Assembly (NCBI RefSeq): GCF_026625885.1 | Contig: NZ_CP113068.1 | Location: forward strand, 5,952,001-6,016,000 | Direction: 5' to 3' | Length of the DNA: 64,000 bases | Source of the DNA: Roseateles sp. SL47 | Lineage (GTDB): Bacteria; Pseudomonadota; Gammaproteobacteria; Burkholderiales; Burkholderiaceae_C | Shown: positions 28,684 to 37,281 of the stretch, piece by piece | Layout: the number at the start of each line of letters is the position of its first letter | Numbering within the stretch: position 1 is the first letter of the stretch | Notes under the pieces: generated by a model | What the model was told of the DNA's origin: nothing | What the model saw: only the letters and a program-made list of their open reading frames with translations | The model's database searches: none | Translations under genes and position numbers: made by a program

Positions 28684-29504
28684 TCAGCCCTCGGGCGGAT
28701 CCATCATCAATTGCGCCACCACCGACAAGGCCACCACCTCCGGCTGCTTGCCGTGAATGCCGGGCAATCCGATGGGGCAGATCACCCGCGCGAGTTCGTC
28801 TTCGGTGACACCACGCGCTTCCAGCCGGTGGCGAAAGGTCGCCCATTTGCTTTTGCTGCCGATCAGGCCGATGGACGCCAGGTCGTGCTGCTGCCGCTGG
28901 CGCCGCAGGCATGCCGCGAGGATGTCCAGGTCCTCCGCATGGCTGAAGCTCATGATGAGCACCCGCGAGCCCGGCTCCAGCGACGCCACCGCGCCCTGCA
29001 CCGGCTCGGACTGTTCCGCCCGGACGTTGTCCGGCAACGGCTCCGGGAAGATGCCTTCTCGGCTGTCGATCCAGTGCACCCGTACCGGCAACCGCGCCAG
29101 CAGCGTCATGATGGCATGGCCCACATGGCCGCCCCCAAACAAGGCCACCGCCGGCCAGTCCTGCTGGCTGCCCAGGCGCTCCGCCAGGCCGGCAATCGCG
29201 CTGGCGTCCAGCCATTCGTAGTCCAGCCACACCACGCCACCACAGCATTGGCCCAGGCTGGGCCCCAGCGCGCATCGCTGCCGAGGCTCCAGCACCCGCC
29301 CCGCCGCCAGCGCGGGCGCGCCCTGTCCAGGGCATCGAACTCCAGTTGGCCTCCGCCAATGGTGCCCACAACATCCGACGGGGTCACCGCCATCCAGGCC
29401 CCCACCTCGCGCGGCCCGCTGCCCTCCAGCTGCGCCACACGCACCAGCACCGCCGGTGCTCGCGCCAGCCGCAGGGCCAGGGTCTGCCACGGGCGCAGGG
29501 TCAC
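28684..29504 (-). pseudogene. xdhC: xdhC, xanthine dehydrogenase accessory protein, with probable frameshift
   Basis: The two halves of XdhC lie in different frames. The N-terminal half starts at a GTG (29504), one base after the uraH stop, and reads TLRPWQTLALRLARAPAVLV, GSGPREVGAWM, DVVGTIGGGQLEFDALDRAR. The C-terminal half in another frame reads LAAGRVLEPRQRCALGPSLG and QCCGG, then the Rossmann segment VALFGGGHVGHAIMTLLARL and GLIGSKSKWATFRHRLEARG. The switch must occur between 29302 and 29330, in a run of GCGCGCCCGCGC, and needs one base restored. XdhC inserts sulfurated molybdenum cofactor into xanthine dehydrogenase. Either a real loss or a sequencing error in a GC run. No xdhA/xdhB genes are present here. 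Probably co-transcribed with uraH. Confidence 0.85.
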
Positions 29505-29505
29505 C

Positions 29506-29862
29506 TCAACTGCCCCGGTAGGTGGAATAGGACCAGGGACTGGCCAGCAAGGGCACGTGATAGTGCGCCGATGCGTCGGCCATGCCGAAGTCCAGCGGGA
29601 CTTCATCCAGGAACGGCGGCTGCGGCAGCGTCACCCCTCGCCCGGTGAAGTAGGCTGCCACACCGAACACAAGCCGATAACGGCCCGGCAGCAGACCCGC
29701 CCCCTCCAGCAGCGGCCCCTCGGCCCGCCCATCGTCATTCAGGCGCAGGTCCTTGAGCAGGTGCGCGTGGCCATCGGCGTCCAGGCGGAACAGGCGGACC
29801 GCCATGCCGGCCGCAGGTGCGCCATGCATGGTGTCCAGCACATGGGTGGTGAGCTTTCCCAT
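29506..29862 (-). CDS. uraH: 5-hydroxyisourate hydrolase (transthyretin-like)
   Basis: A 118-residue HIU hydrolase. It starts GKLTTHVLDTMHGAPAAGM, contains GRYRLVFGVAAYF and HYHVPLLASPWSYSTY, and ends in the C-terminal tetrapeptide YRGS that marks this family. It converts 5-hydroxyisourate, the PuuD product, to OHCU. It is followed by xdhC with one base between stop and start, so the two are coupled. Its promoter region is shared with gntR and has an operator-like palindrome 43-61 bases upstream of its start. Confidence 0.96.
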   Translation of the reverse strand: MGKLTTHVLDTMHGAPAAGMAVRLFRLDADGHAHLLKDLRLNDDGRAEGPLLEGAGLLPGRYRLVFGVAAYFTGRGVTLPQPPFLDEVPLDFGMADASAHYHVPLLASPWSYSTYRGS

Positions 29863-29904
29863 CGGAGGTCGGCGCAGATCGGCGCCCCAGGCTGTTGATC
29901 ACCC

Positions 29905-29923
29905 AAAGTGTATACACTCCGGA
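29905..29923. promoter_or_regulatory. Putative GntR operator in the uraH / gntR divergent promoter
   Basis: AAAGTGTATACACTCCGGA includes the perfect palindrome GTGTATACAC (29908-29917) and ends six bases before the gntR ATG, next to its ribosome site. The location suits both autorepression and repression of uraH-xdhC. Confidence 0.75.
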
Positions 29924-29928
29924 GCACA

Positions 29929-30660
29929 ATGAGCGAATCGCCCCTTCAGCCGTCCAGCCCGTTGGCCGAGTTGCCTGCGGGCAGCTCCGTGACGGAACAG
30001 ATCACCGCCGCCATCACCCAGGCCATCGTGGAGCGCCGGCTGATGCCCGGCACCAAGCTGGTGGAACAGCAAATCGCCGACATCTTCCAGTGCTCCCGCA
30101 CCCTGGTCCGGCAGGCCCTGAACCAGCTCAGCCGGGACCGGCTGGTGAAACTCGAACCCGCACGCGGCGCGTTTGTGGCCCAGCCGAGCGTGGAAGAGGC
30201 ACGGCAGGTCTTTGAGGTGCGCAAGATGCTGGAAGCCGCGATGCTGGCCGACCTCTGCCAGCACATCACCCCCGCGCAGGTGCGCCAGCTGCGCTCCCAT
30301 CTGAAGCAGGAACGCGAGGCGGTCAGCCGCACCGACGTGCCGGGCCGCACCCGGCTGCTGGCCGACTTCCATGTGGTGCTGGCACGCATGCAGGGCAATG
30401 CGGTGCTGGCGCAGATCCTCACCGATCTGCTCTCGCGCAGTTCCCTGATCGCGCTGATGTACCAGAGCTCGCATTCCGCCGCCGAATCCCAGGCCGAGCA
30501 TGAAGCCATCGTGGATGCCCTGGAGGCCCGCGACAAGCGCGCGGTGCTGAAGCTGTTGGACACCCATCTCGGCAATGTGGAGGCGAACCTGCGCCTCAAT
30601 CCCCGGGTGCAGGATCTGAAGTCCGTGCTGCGGCGCCCTCGCAAGGCCCGCGCCTCCTGA
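29929..30660 (+). CDS. GntR family regulator, FadR/FCD subfamily, of ureide catabolism
   Basis: A 243-residue regulator. The winged HTH (about 18-85) reads VTEQITAAITQAIVERRLMP then FQCSRTLVRQALNQLSRDR and EPARGAFVAQPS. The all-helical FCD effector domain follows, with FEVRKMLEAAML, FHVVLARMQGN, and HEAIVDALEARD, containing the histidines/aspartate typical of metal-binding FCD proteins. An in-frame GTG at 29908 lies inside the palindromic site and was rejected; ATG 29929 has GGAG just upstream. It heads the puuE operon (31 bases to puuE) and is divergent from uraH-xdhC. Likely responds to a ureide such as allantoin or urate; that is inference. Confidence 0.9.
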   Translation: MSESPLQPSSPLAELPAGSSVTEQITAAITQAIVERRLMPGTKLVEQQIADIFQCSRTLVRQALNQLSRDRLVKLEPARGAFVAQPSVEEARQVFEVRKMLEAAMLADLCQHITPAQVRQLRSHLKQEREAVSRTDVPGRTRLLADFHVVLARMQGNAVLAQILTDLLSRSSLIALMYQSSHSAAESQAEHEAIVDALEARDKRAVLKLLDTHLGNVEANLRLNPRVQDLKSVLRRPRKARAS

Positions 30661-30691
30661 GAACACCACGAACGCCCCCTCACCCCACGCC

Positions 30692-31669
30692 ATGACCTCG
30701 CCCAAGCCCTTCTTTGCCCCGCAGCGCTCTCCGGCCTACCCGCGTGACCTCGTCGGTTATGGCGAGCATCCCCCCCATGCCCAGTGGCCCGGCCAGGCCC
30801 GCATCGCCGTGCAGTTCGTGCTCAACTACGAAGAAGGCGGCGAGAACTCGGTCCTGCATGGGGACGCCGGCAGCGAGCAGTTCCTCTCCGAGATGTTCAA
30901 TCCAGCCGCCTATCCGGCCCGCCATCTGAGCATGGAGGGCATCTATGAATACGGGTCCCGGGCGGGTGTCTGGCGCCTGCTGCGTGAATTCGAAAAGCGC
31001 GCCCTGCCGCTGACCGTGTTCGGCGTGTCGATGGCGCTGGAGCGGCATCCGGAGCTCACCCAGGCCTTTGTGCAGCTCAATCACGAGATCGCGTGCCACG
31101 GCTGGCGCTGGATCCACTACCAGTCGATGGACGAGTCCACCGAACGCCAGCACATGGACATCGGCATGGACATCATCCAGCGCCTCACCGGCGAGCGCGC
31201 CGCCGGCTGGTACACCGGACGCGACAGCCCCCACACCCGCCGCCTGGTGGCGGACTACGGCGGCTTTGAATACGACAGCGACTACTACGGCGACGACCTC
31301 CCCTTCTGGCTGCAGGTGCGCAAGACCGATGGCACGCTGGCCCCGCATCTGGTGGTGCCCTACACCCTGGATTGCAACGACATGCGCTTTGCGTTGCCGC
31401 AGGGCTTCAGCCATGGGGACGAGTTCTTCGAGTATCTGCGCGACAGTTTTGATGTGCTGTACGCCGAGGGCGATGAAGCCCCCAAGATGATGAGCATCGG
31501 CATGCACTGCCGCCTGCTCGGCCGGCCGGGCCGCATGAAGGCGCTGCAGCGCTTTCTCGATCACATCGAAAAACATGACCGGGTCTGGATCACCCGCCGC
31601 GTGGACATTGCCCGCCACTGGCGCCAGACCCATCCGTTCGACCCCTCCACCGCTTTTGTCTGGGGCTGA
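30692..31669 (+). CDS. puuE: Allantoinase PuuE (polysaccharide-deacetylase-like)
   Basis: A 325-residue metal-independent-type allantoinase of the carbohydrate-deacetylase fold. It reads RDLVGYGEHPPHAQWPGQAR, FVLNYEEGGENSVLHGD, YEYGSRAGVWRLLREFE, HEIACHGWRWIHYQ, GWYTGRDSPHTRRLV and MMSIGMHCRLLGRPGR, all hallmarks of PuuE. It hydrolyses S-allantoin to allantoate. It lies 31 bases after gntR and 15 before the UraD-AllC fusion, in the order of the pathway. The upstream spacer is C-rich without a clear Shine-Dalgarno, as for several genes in this window. Confidence 0.96.
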   Translation: MTSPKPFFAPQRSPAYPRDLVGYGEHPPHAQWPGQARIAVQFVLNYEEGGENSVLHGDAGSEQFLSEMFNPAAYPARHLSMEGIYEYGSRAGVWRLLREFEKRALPLTVFGVSMALERHPELTQAFVQLNHEIACHGWRWIHYQSMDESTERQHMDIGMDIIQRLTGERAAGWYTGRDSPHTRRLVADYGGFEYDSDYYGDDLPFWLQVRKTDGTLAPHLVVPYTLDCNDMRFALPQGFSHGDEFFEYLRDSFDVLYAEGDEAPKMMSIGMHCRLLGRPGRMKALQRFLDHIEKHDRVWITRRVDIARHWRQTHPFDPSTAFVWG

Positions 31670-31684
31670 GCCCCGCCGCCCACC

Positions 31685-33556
31685 ATGAGCCGTTCCACCC
31701 CTCCCCACATACAGGCGTCGATAGCCCCGCCAACACCGGCCATCCCGGCGGCGCCGACGGCCCCTGCCGACCCGCTTGCGGCGAATGCCCTGTGGTTGCA
31801 GTTGGCCCAGGCCGACTGCGACGCGTTTGTCGCGGCCCTGGACGGCATCTACGAGCACTCCCCCTGGATCGCCGAACGGGCGTATGACCGCCGCCCTGCC
31901 GGCGGTTTCCCCAGTCTGGCTGCGCTCAAGCTCGCCATGGCCGAGGTGGTGCGCGCCGCCACGCCGGACGAGCAACTGGGCCTGATCCGCGCCCACCCTG
32001 AGCTGGCTGGCAAGGCCATGGTGGACAACAGCCTCACCGCCGAATCCAGCAACGAGCAGGGCAAGGCCGGCCTGACCCACTGCACACCGGAAGAATTCAC
32101 CCGGCTGCAGCAGCTCAATGCCGACTACAACGCACGTTTCGGCTGGCCTTTCATCCTGGCGGTGCGAGGGCCTCGCGGCCTGGGCCTGTCCCGCCAGCAG
32201 ATCATCGACACGTTTGCCCGGCGCCTGCTGGCCCATCCAGAGGTGGAACGCGCCGAATGCCTGCGCAACATCCATCGCATTGCGGAGATCCGGCTGAACG
32301 ACCGCTTCGGCGTGCGCCCGGAGCTGGGAGAACAGGTGTGGGACTGGGCGGAATCGCTGGCCCGGTTCTCCGATCCAGGCTTTGCGGAACAGGGCCAGTT
32401 GACCGTCACCTATCTCACCGACGCGCACCAGGCCGCCGCCGCGCAGTTGATGGACTGGATGCGGGACGCCGGTTTCGATGAGGTGACGCTGGATGCCGTG
32501 GGCAACGTGGTGGGCGTCTACCACGGCCTCTCGCCGCAGGCGTCCCGCCTGCTCACCGGCAGCCATTACGACACCGTTCGCAATGGCGGCAAATACGACG
32601 GTCGTCTGGGCATCCTGGTGCCGATGGCCTGCGTGCGCGAGCTGCATCGCCAGGGGCGGCGCCTGTCCCATGGCATTGAAGTGGTCGGTTTTGCCGAAGA
32701 GGAAGGTCAGCGCTATCACGCCACCTTCCTCGGATCCAGCGCGCTCACCGGTCAGTTTGATCCCGCCTGGCTGGAACAACGTGATGCCGACGGCATCCCC
32801 ATGCGCGAGGCCATGCAGCGCGCCGGGCTCCCCGGCACGATGGCGGCCATCGAGGCGCTGCGCCGCGACCCGTCTCGCTATCTCGGTTTCGTCGAGGTCC
32901 ACATCGAGCAGGGCCCGGTGCTGACCGAGCTGGACCTGCCGCTGGGTGTTGTCACCTCCATCAATGGGGGCGTTCGCTACCTCGGGGACATTCGCGGCCT
33001 GGCCTCCCATGCGGGCACCACACCGATGGATCGCCGCCGTGACGCTGCGGCCGCCGTGGCGGAGTTGATTCTGCTGGTGGAGCAGCGGGCCTCGTCGGTG
33101 CCGGACGTGGTGGGGACAGTCGGACAGTTGCAGGTGCCGGCCGGCTCCATCAACGTCATCCCTGGCCGTTGCTTGTTCAGCCTGGACCTGCGGGCCACCA
33201 CCAACGAAGCACGCGACGCGCTGGACGACGACGTACGCACCGGCCTGGACGCCATCGCCCAGCGCCGCGGGGTGAGCGTGCAGTTGCAGCGCACCATGAT
33301 CGCTGCCGCCGCCCCCAGTGCGGCGGACTGGCAGCAGCGTTGGGAACACGCGGTGCAGACCCTGGGCCTGCCCGTTCACCGCATGCCCTCGGGCGCCGGC
33401 CACGACGCCATGAAGCTGCATGAACTGATGCCACAAGCCATGCTGTTCCAGCGTGGCCTGAATCTGGGCATCAGCCACAACCCCCTGGAGTCGGTCACCA
33501 CCGACGACACCGAACTCTGCGTCCAGGCTTTCCTGGCGCTGCTGGAAGGCCTGTGA
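31685..33556 (+). CDS. UraD-AllC fusion: OHCU decarboxylase + allantoate amidohydrolase
   Basis: A 623-residue bifunctional protein. After a Pro/Ala-rich leader (1-30), residues 31-205 form OHCU decarboxylase: catalytic H104 in RAHPELAGK and the motif SSNEQGKAGL. Residues about 212-623 form an M20 allantoate amidohydrolase with metal ligands in GSHYDTVRNGGKYDG, FAEEEGQRY and HIEQGPVL, and GISHNPLES near the end. It covers two non-adjacent steps, OHCU to S-allantoin and allantoate to ureidoglycine plus ammonia, while PuuE does the step between. Domains meet without a low-complexity linker. Such fusions are known in some Burkholderiales. It is followed by the M20 gene after four bases. Confidence 0.93.
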   Translation: MSRSTPPHIQASIAPPTPAIPAAPTAPADPLAANALWLQLAQADCDAFVAALDGIYEHSPWIAERAYDRRPAGGFPSLAALKLAMAEVVRAATPDEQLGLIRAHPELAGKAMVDNSLTAESSNEQGKAGLTHCTPEEFTRLQQLNADYNARFGWPFILAVRGPRGLGLSRQQIIDTFARRLLAHPEVERAECLRNIHRIAEIRLNDRFGVRPELGEQVWDWAESLARFSDPGFAEQGQLTVTYLTDAHQAAAAQLMDWMRDAGFDEVTLDAVGNVVGVYHGLSPQASRLLTGSHYDTVRNGGKYDGRLGILVPMACVRELHRQGRRLSHGIEVVGFAEEEGQRYHATFLGSSALTGQFDPAWLEQRDADGIPMREAMQRAGLPGTMAAIEALRRDPSRYLGFVEVHIEQGPVLTELDLPLGVVTSINGGVRYLGDIRGLASHAGTTPMDRRRDAAAAVAELILLVEQRASSVPDVVGTVGQLQVPAGSINVIPGRCLFSLDLRATTNEARDALDDDVRTGLDAIAQRRGVSVQLQRTMIAAAAPSAADWQQRWEHAVQTLGLPVHRMPSGAGHDAMKLHELMPQAMLFQRGLNLGISHNPLESVTTDDTELCVQAFLALLEGL

Positions 33557-33560
33557 CGCC

Positions 33561-34793
33561 ATGACCCCTTACGAAACCCTGGACGCCTGGATCGAAGACC
33601 ATTTCAATGAGGAGGTGGCCTACCTGCAGGCCCTGGTCCGCGTTCCGACCGACACACCGCCCGGCAACAACGCCCCCCATGCGGAGCGCACCGCCGAGCT
33701 GCTTGCTGCCATGGGCCTGCCGGCGGAACGCCACGCAGTGCCGGAAGCCGAGGTGCGGGATTACGGCCTCACCTCGCTGACCAACCTCATCGTCCGGCGC
33801 CGTTATGCCGAGGGTGGCCCGGTGGTGGCCCTGAATGCCCATGGCGACGTGGTGCCACCCGGCGAGGGCTGGACTCACGACCCCTACGGCGGCGACGTGG
33901 TGCAGGGCCAGCTCTATGGCCGCGCTGCGGCGGTGAGCAAAAGCGACTTCGCCACCTACACCTTTGCGCTGCGGGCGCTGGAGGCCCTGAGCCTGCCGCT
34001 GCGTGGCGGCGTGGAACTGCACTTCACCTACGATGAGGAATTCGGCGGTGAACTCGGCCCTGGCTGGCTGCTGAAGCAGGGCCTCACCTGCCCGGACCTG
34101 CTGCTGGCCGCTGGCTTCAGCTATCAGGTGGTGACCGCGCACAACGGCTGCCTGCAGATGGAAGTCACGGTGCACGGCAAGATGGCGCATGCCGCCATCC
34201 CGGACACCGGTGTGGACGCACTGCAAGCCGCAGTGACGCTGCTGCAGGCGCTGTATGCGCGTAATGCGGTGTATCGCGGCATCACGTCGAAGGTGCCGGG
34301 CATCTCCCATCCCTATCTGAATGTCGGCCGCATCGAAGGCGGCACCAACACCAACGTCGTGCCCGGCAAGGTAGTGCTGAAACTGGACCGCCGCATGATC
34401 CCGGAGGAAGACCCGGTCGTGGTGGAGCAGGAGATCCGCGATGTGATCGCGCAGACCGCTGCCCGGTTGCCGGGCATCACGATGGACATCCGCCGCCTGC
34501 TGCTGGCCCGCGCCCTGCAGCCGTTGCCAGGCAACCAGCCGCTGGTGGAGGCACTGCAGCGGCACGGGCAGGCGGTGTTCGGCGAGCCCATTCCCACTTC
34601 CGGCACACCGCTCTACACCGACGTGCGCCTCTATGGGGAACACGGCATCCCTGCGGCCATCTATGGCGCCGGCCCCCGCACGGTGCTGGAGTCCCATGCC
34701 AAGCGGGCGGATGAGCGGCTGGCACTGGACGATCTGAAGCGCGCCACCCAGGTCGTCGCCCGTACCTTGTTTGACCTGCTTCAGGCGCCCTGA
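33561..34793 (+). CDS. M20 family metallo-amidohydrolase (ArgE/DapE-like) of the ureide operon
   Basis: A 410-residue M20 peptidase-family protein, last gene of the gntR-puuE-uraD/allC operon (four-base spacing). Zinc-binding motifs: LNAHGDVVPPGEGW (H, D), FTYDEEFGGELGPGW (catalytic E and ligand), and the C-terminal AGPRTVLESHAKRADE with the last ligand histidine. The dimerisation-domain motif HGKMAHAAIPDTGVDAL is also present. One expected motif, the GRGA(D/S)-type segment, reads GRAAAVSKSD. It could hydrolyse ureidoglycine/ureidoglycolate, an N-carbamoyl compound, or a peptide; context favours a role in ureide breakdown but sequence does not decide. The 159 bases to the next gene contain no gene. 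Confidence 0.8.
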   Translation: MTPYETLDAWIEDHFNEEVAYLQALVRVPTDTPPGNNAPHAERTAELLAAMGLPAERHAVPEAEVRDYGLTSLTNLIVRRRYAEGGPVVALNAHGDVVPPGEGWTHDPYGGDVVQGQLYGRAAAVSKSDFATYTFALRALEALSLPLRGGVELHFTYDEEFGGELGPGWLLKQGLTCPDLLLAAGFSYQVVTAHNGCLQMEVTVHGKMAHAAIPDTGVDALQAAVTLLQALYARNAVYRGITSKVPGISHPYLNVGRIEGGTNTNVVPGKVVLKLDRRMIPEEDPVVVEQEIRDVIAQTAARLPGITMDIRRLLLARALQPLPGNQPLVEALQRHGQAVFGEPIPTSGTPLYTDVRLYGEHGIPAAIYGAGPRTVLESHAKRADERLALDDLKRATQVVARTLFDLLQAP

Positions 34794-34952
34794 CCCGCGC
34801 TCATCGGCGCCGCCTCGGTACTTCCCCTGAATGACCGAAGTCATGCCCATCGGGACTGGGCACAATGCCCCCACCGCGACCGCCCCCGCCCACAAGGCCG
34901 TGGGGCGTCGATGTCTCATCCGTTGTCTCACCGACCCGAGGAGTTTCCCTCC

Positions 34953-37157
34953 ATGACTTCCCGTCTTTCCCTGGGCGCTGCCCTCGCGCTGGGGCTGTGC
35001 ACCAGCCTGTCGGGCCATGCCCAGAGCGCGCCTGCGGCGAGTGCCGCCACCGCTTCCGCCAGCACCCCCACGGCCGCGCCGCTGACCTACCCGGTCACCC
35101 GCAAGGTCGAGCAGTCCGACAACTACCACGGCACCATCGTCCAGGACCCCTATCGCTGGCTGGAAGACGACAACAGCCCGGAGACCAAGGCCTGGGTGCA
35201 AGCCCAGAATGCGGTGACCGACAAGTTCCTGCAGGCCATGCCGCAGCGCCTGCCCACCCGCAAGCTCTACACCGAGCTCTACAACTTCGAAAAGTTCGGT
35301 GTGCCCTTCAAGGAAGGTGGCCGCTACTTCTGGACCCGCAATGACGGCCTGCAGCAGCAATCGGTGCTCTACACCGCGCGCTCGCTGAAGGACACCCCGC
35401 AGATCGCCCTGGACCCCAACACGCTGTCCAAGGACGGCACGGTGGCGCTCTCCGGCACAGCGGTCTCGCAGGACGGCCGGCTGCTGGCCTACGGCATTGC
35501 CGGCGCCGGTTCGGACTGGCAGACCTGGAAGGTCCGCGACCTGCAGACCGGCCAGGACCTGCCCGACACCATCGAATGGGTGAAGTTCTCGTCCGCCTCG
35601 TGGACACCGGACGGCAAGGGCTTCTTCTACGCCCGTTACGACGCCCCCAAGGCCGGCGAGGCCCTGACCGGCGCCAACTACTACCAGAAGCTCTATTACC
35701 ACCGCCTGGGCACGGCGCAGGCCGATGATGTGCTGGTGGCCGAGAACCAGGAAGAGAAGCAGTGGGGCTTCGGCGCCGATGTGACCGATGATGGCCGCCT
35801 GGCCATCATCAACATCTGGACCGGCTCGGGCCGCAAGAACGGCCTGATGCTGCTGCCGCTGGACGACCAGGGCGGATATGCCGGTGCCAAGCCGGTGCCC
35901 TTGACCCTGGCGTTTGACGCCGAATACCAGCCCGTGGTGCTGGACGGCCAACGCCTGATCCTCAAGACCGACAAGGACGCGCCGCGTGGCCGCCTGATCG
36001 CCGTGGACCTGGGCAAGGACTGGCGCGTGCCGGACCCCAAGGCCTGGACCACGCTGGTGCCGGAAGGCAAGGAAGCCATGGTCAGCGCCAATGGTGTGGG
36101 TGGTCGCCTGCTGCTGAGCTATCTGGCCGATGCTTCGACGCTGGTGCGTGAATTCGGCGCCAACGGCAAACACATCCGCGACATCCGCCTGCCCGGCATC
36201 GGCACGGCCGCCGGCTTCGGCGGCAAGTGGAAGGACAGTGAAACCTTCTTCAGCTTCACCAGCCTGACGGCCCCGGGCGAGATCCATCGCCTGGATGCCA
36301 CCACCGGCAAGACCGAACTGTTCAAGCGTCCCAAGACCGCCTTCCAGGCCGATCAGTTCGAGATGAAGCGAGCCTTTGTCACCAGCAAGGACGGCACACG
36401 CCTGCCTGTCTTCATCGCCCATCGCAAGGGCCTGAAGCTGGACGGCAACAACCCGACGTTGCTGTATGCCTACGGCGGCTTCAATGTGCCGATGACGCCC
36501 GGCTACAACATCACCGCCGCCACCTGGATGAAGATGGGCGGCGTGTATGTGCTGGCGGTGCTGCGTGGCGGCGGTGAATATGGCGCCTCCTGGCATGAGG
36601 CCGGCACCAAGGAGCGCAAGCAGAATGTCTTTGACGACTTCATTGCCGCCGGGGAATGGCTGGTGCAGAACCAGTACACCCGCCCGGCCCGCCTGGCCAT
36701 CAATGGTGGCTCCAACGGCGGCCTGCTGGTGGGCGCGGTGTTGAACCAGCGCCCCGACCTGTTCGGCGCGGCCGTGCCGCAGGTGGGTGTGATGGACATG
36801 CTGCGCTTCCAGAAGTTCACCATCGGCTGGGCCTGGGTGTCGGACTATGGCACCTCGGACAAGCCGGAAGACTTCCAATGGCTGATCAAGTATTCGCCGC
36901 TGCACACCATCCAGAACAACAAGCGCTATCCGGCCGTGCTGGTGACCACCGGCGACCATGACGACCGTGTGGTGCCCGCCCACAGCTTCAAATACACCGC
37001 CACGCTGCAAGCGGCCAACACCGGTGCAGCGCCCAAGCTGATCCGCATCGAGACGCAGGCCGGCCACGGCGCCGGCAAGCCCACCTCGAAGATCATCGAG
37101 GAGCGGGCCGACATCCTGGCGTTCATCGCCAACACGTTCGGCATGGAAGTCCGCTGA
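34953..37157 (+). CDS. Secreted prolyl oligopeptidase (S9A)
   Basis: A 734-residue serine peptidase with a signal peptide (LSLGAALALGLCTSLSGHAQ). The seven-bladed propeller region starts with YRWLEDDNSPETKAWVQAQN. The catalytic domain contains GGFNVPMTPGYN, RGGGEYGASWHEAGTKERKQ, catalytic serine in NGGSNGGLLVGAVLNQRP, aspartate in TGDHDDRVVPAHSFKY, and histidine in GHGAGKP. It cleaves short proline-containing peptides, here in the periplasm or outside. The start at 34953 follows GAGGAG; an in-frame ATG 42 bases earlier lacks this site. A strong terminator follows, separating it from the paralogue cluster. Confidence 0.95.
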   Translation: MTSRLSLGAALALGLCTSLSGHAQSAPAASAATASASTPTAAPLTYPVTRKVEQSDNYHGTIVQDPYRWLEDDNSPETKAWVQAQNAVTDKFLQAMPQRLPTRKLYTELYNFEKFGVPFKEGGRYFWTRNDGLQQQSVLYTARSLKDTPQIALDPNTLSKDGTVALSGTAVSQDGRLLAYGIAGAGSDWQTWKVRDLQTGQDLPDTIEWVKFSSASWTPDGKGFFYARYDAPKAGEALTGANYYQKLYYHRLGTAQADDVLVAENQEEKQWGFGADVTDDGRLAIINIWTGSGRKNGLMLLPLDDQGGYAGAKPVPLTLAFDAEYQPVVLDGQRLILKTDKDAPRGRLIAVDLGKDWRVPDPKAWTTLVPEGKEAMVSANGVGGRLLLSYLADASTLVREFGANGKHIRDIRLPGIGTAAGFGGKWKDSETFFSFTSLTAPGEIHRLDATTGKTELFKRPKTAFQADQFEMKRAFVTSKDGTRLPVFIAHRKGLKLDGNNPTLLYAYGGFNVPMTPGYNITAATWMKMGGVYVLAVLRGGGEYGASWHEAGTKERKQNVFDDFIAAGEWLVQNQYTRPARLAINGGSNGGLLVGAVLNQRPDLFGAAVPQVGVMDMLRFQKFTIGWAWVSDYGTSDKPEDFQWLIKYSPLHTIQNNKRYPAVLVTTGDHDDRVVPAHSFKYTATLQAANTGAAPKLIRIETQAGHGAGKPTSKIIEERADILAFIANTFGMEVR

Positions 37158-37198
37158 TCGCTTGCTGTGAAACCCGGACACCCGCCGTCCGAAAGAAA

Positions 37199-37228
37199 AG
37201 CCCGGCCGCTGACGCGCCGGGCTTTTTT
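37199..37228 (+). terminator. Rho-independent terminator after the prolyl oligopeptidase
   Basis: Stem AGCCCGGC (37199-37206) with GCCGGGCT (37216-37223), nine-base loop and six T, 42 bases after the stop codon. It isolates the following large-paralogue pair from upstream transcription. Confidence 0.92.
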
Positions 37229-37281
37229 CATTCGGACGGCTGCAGCGGAACCAGCGAAGCAGCATCGGATGACTGAGGCGG

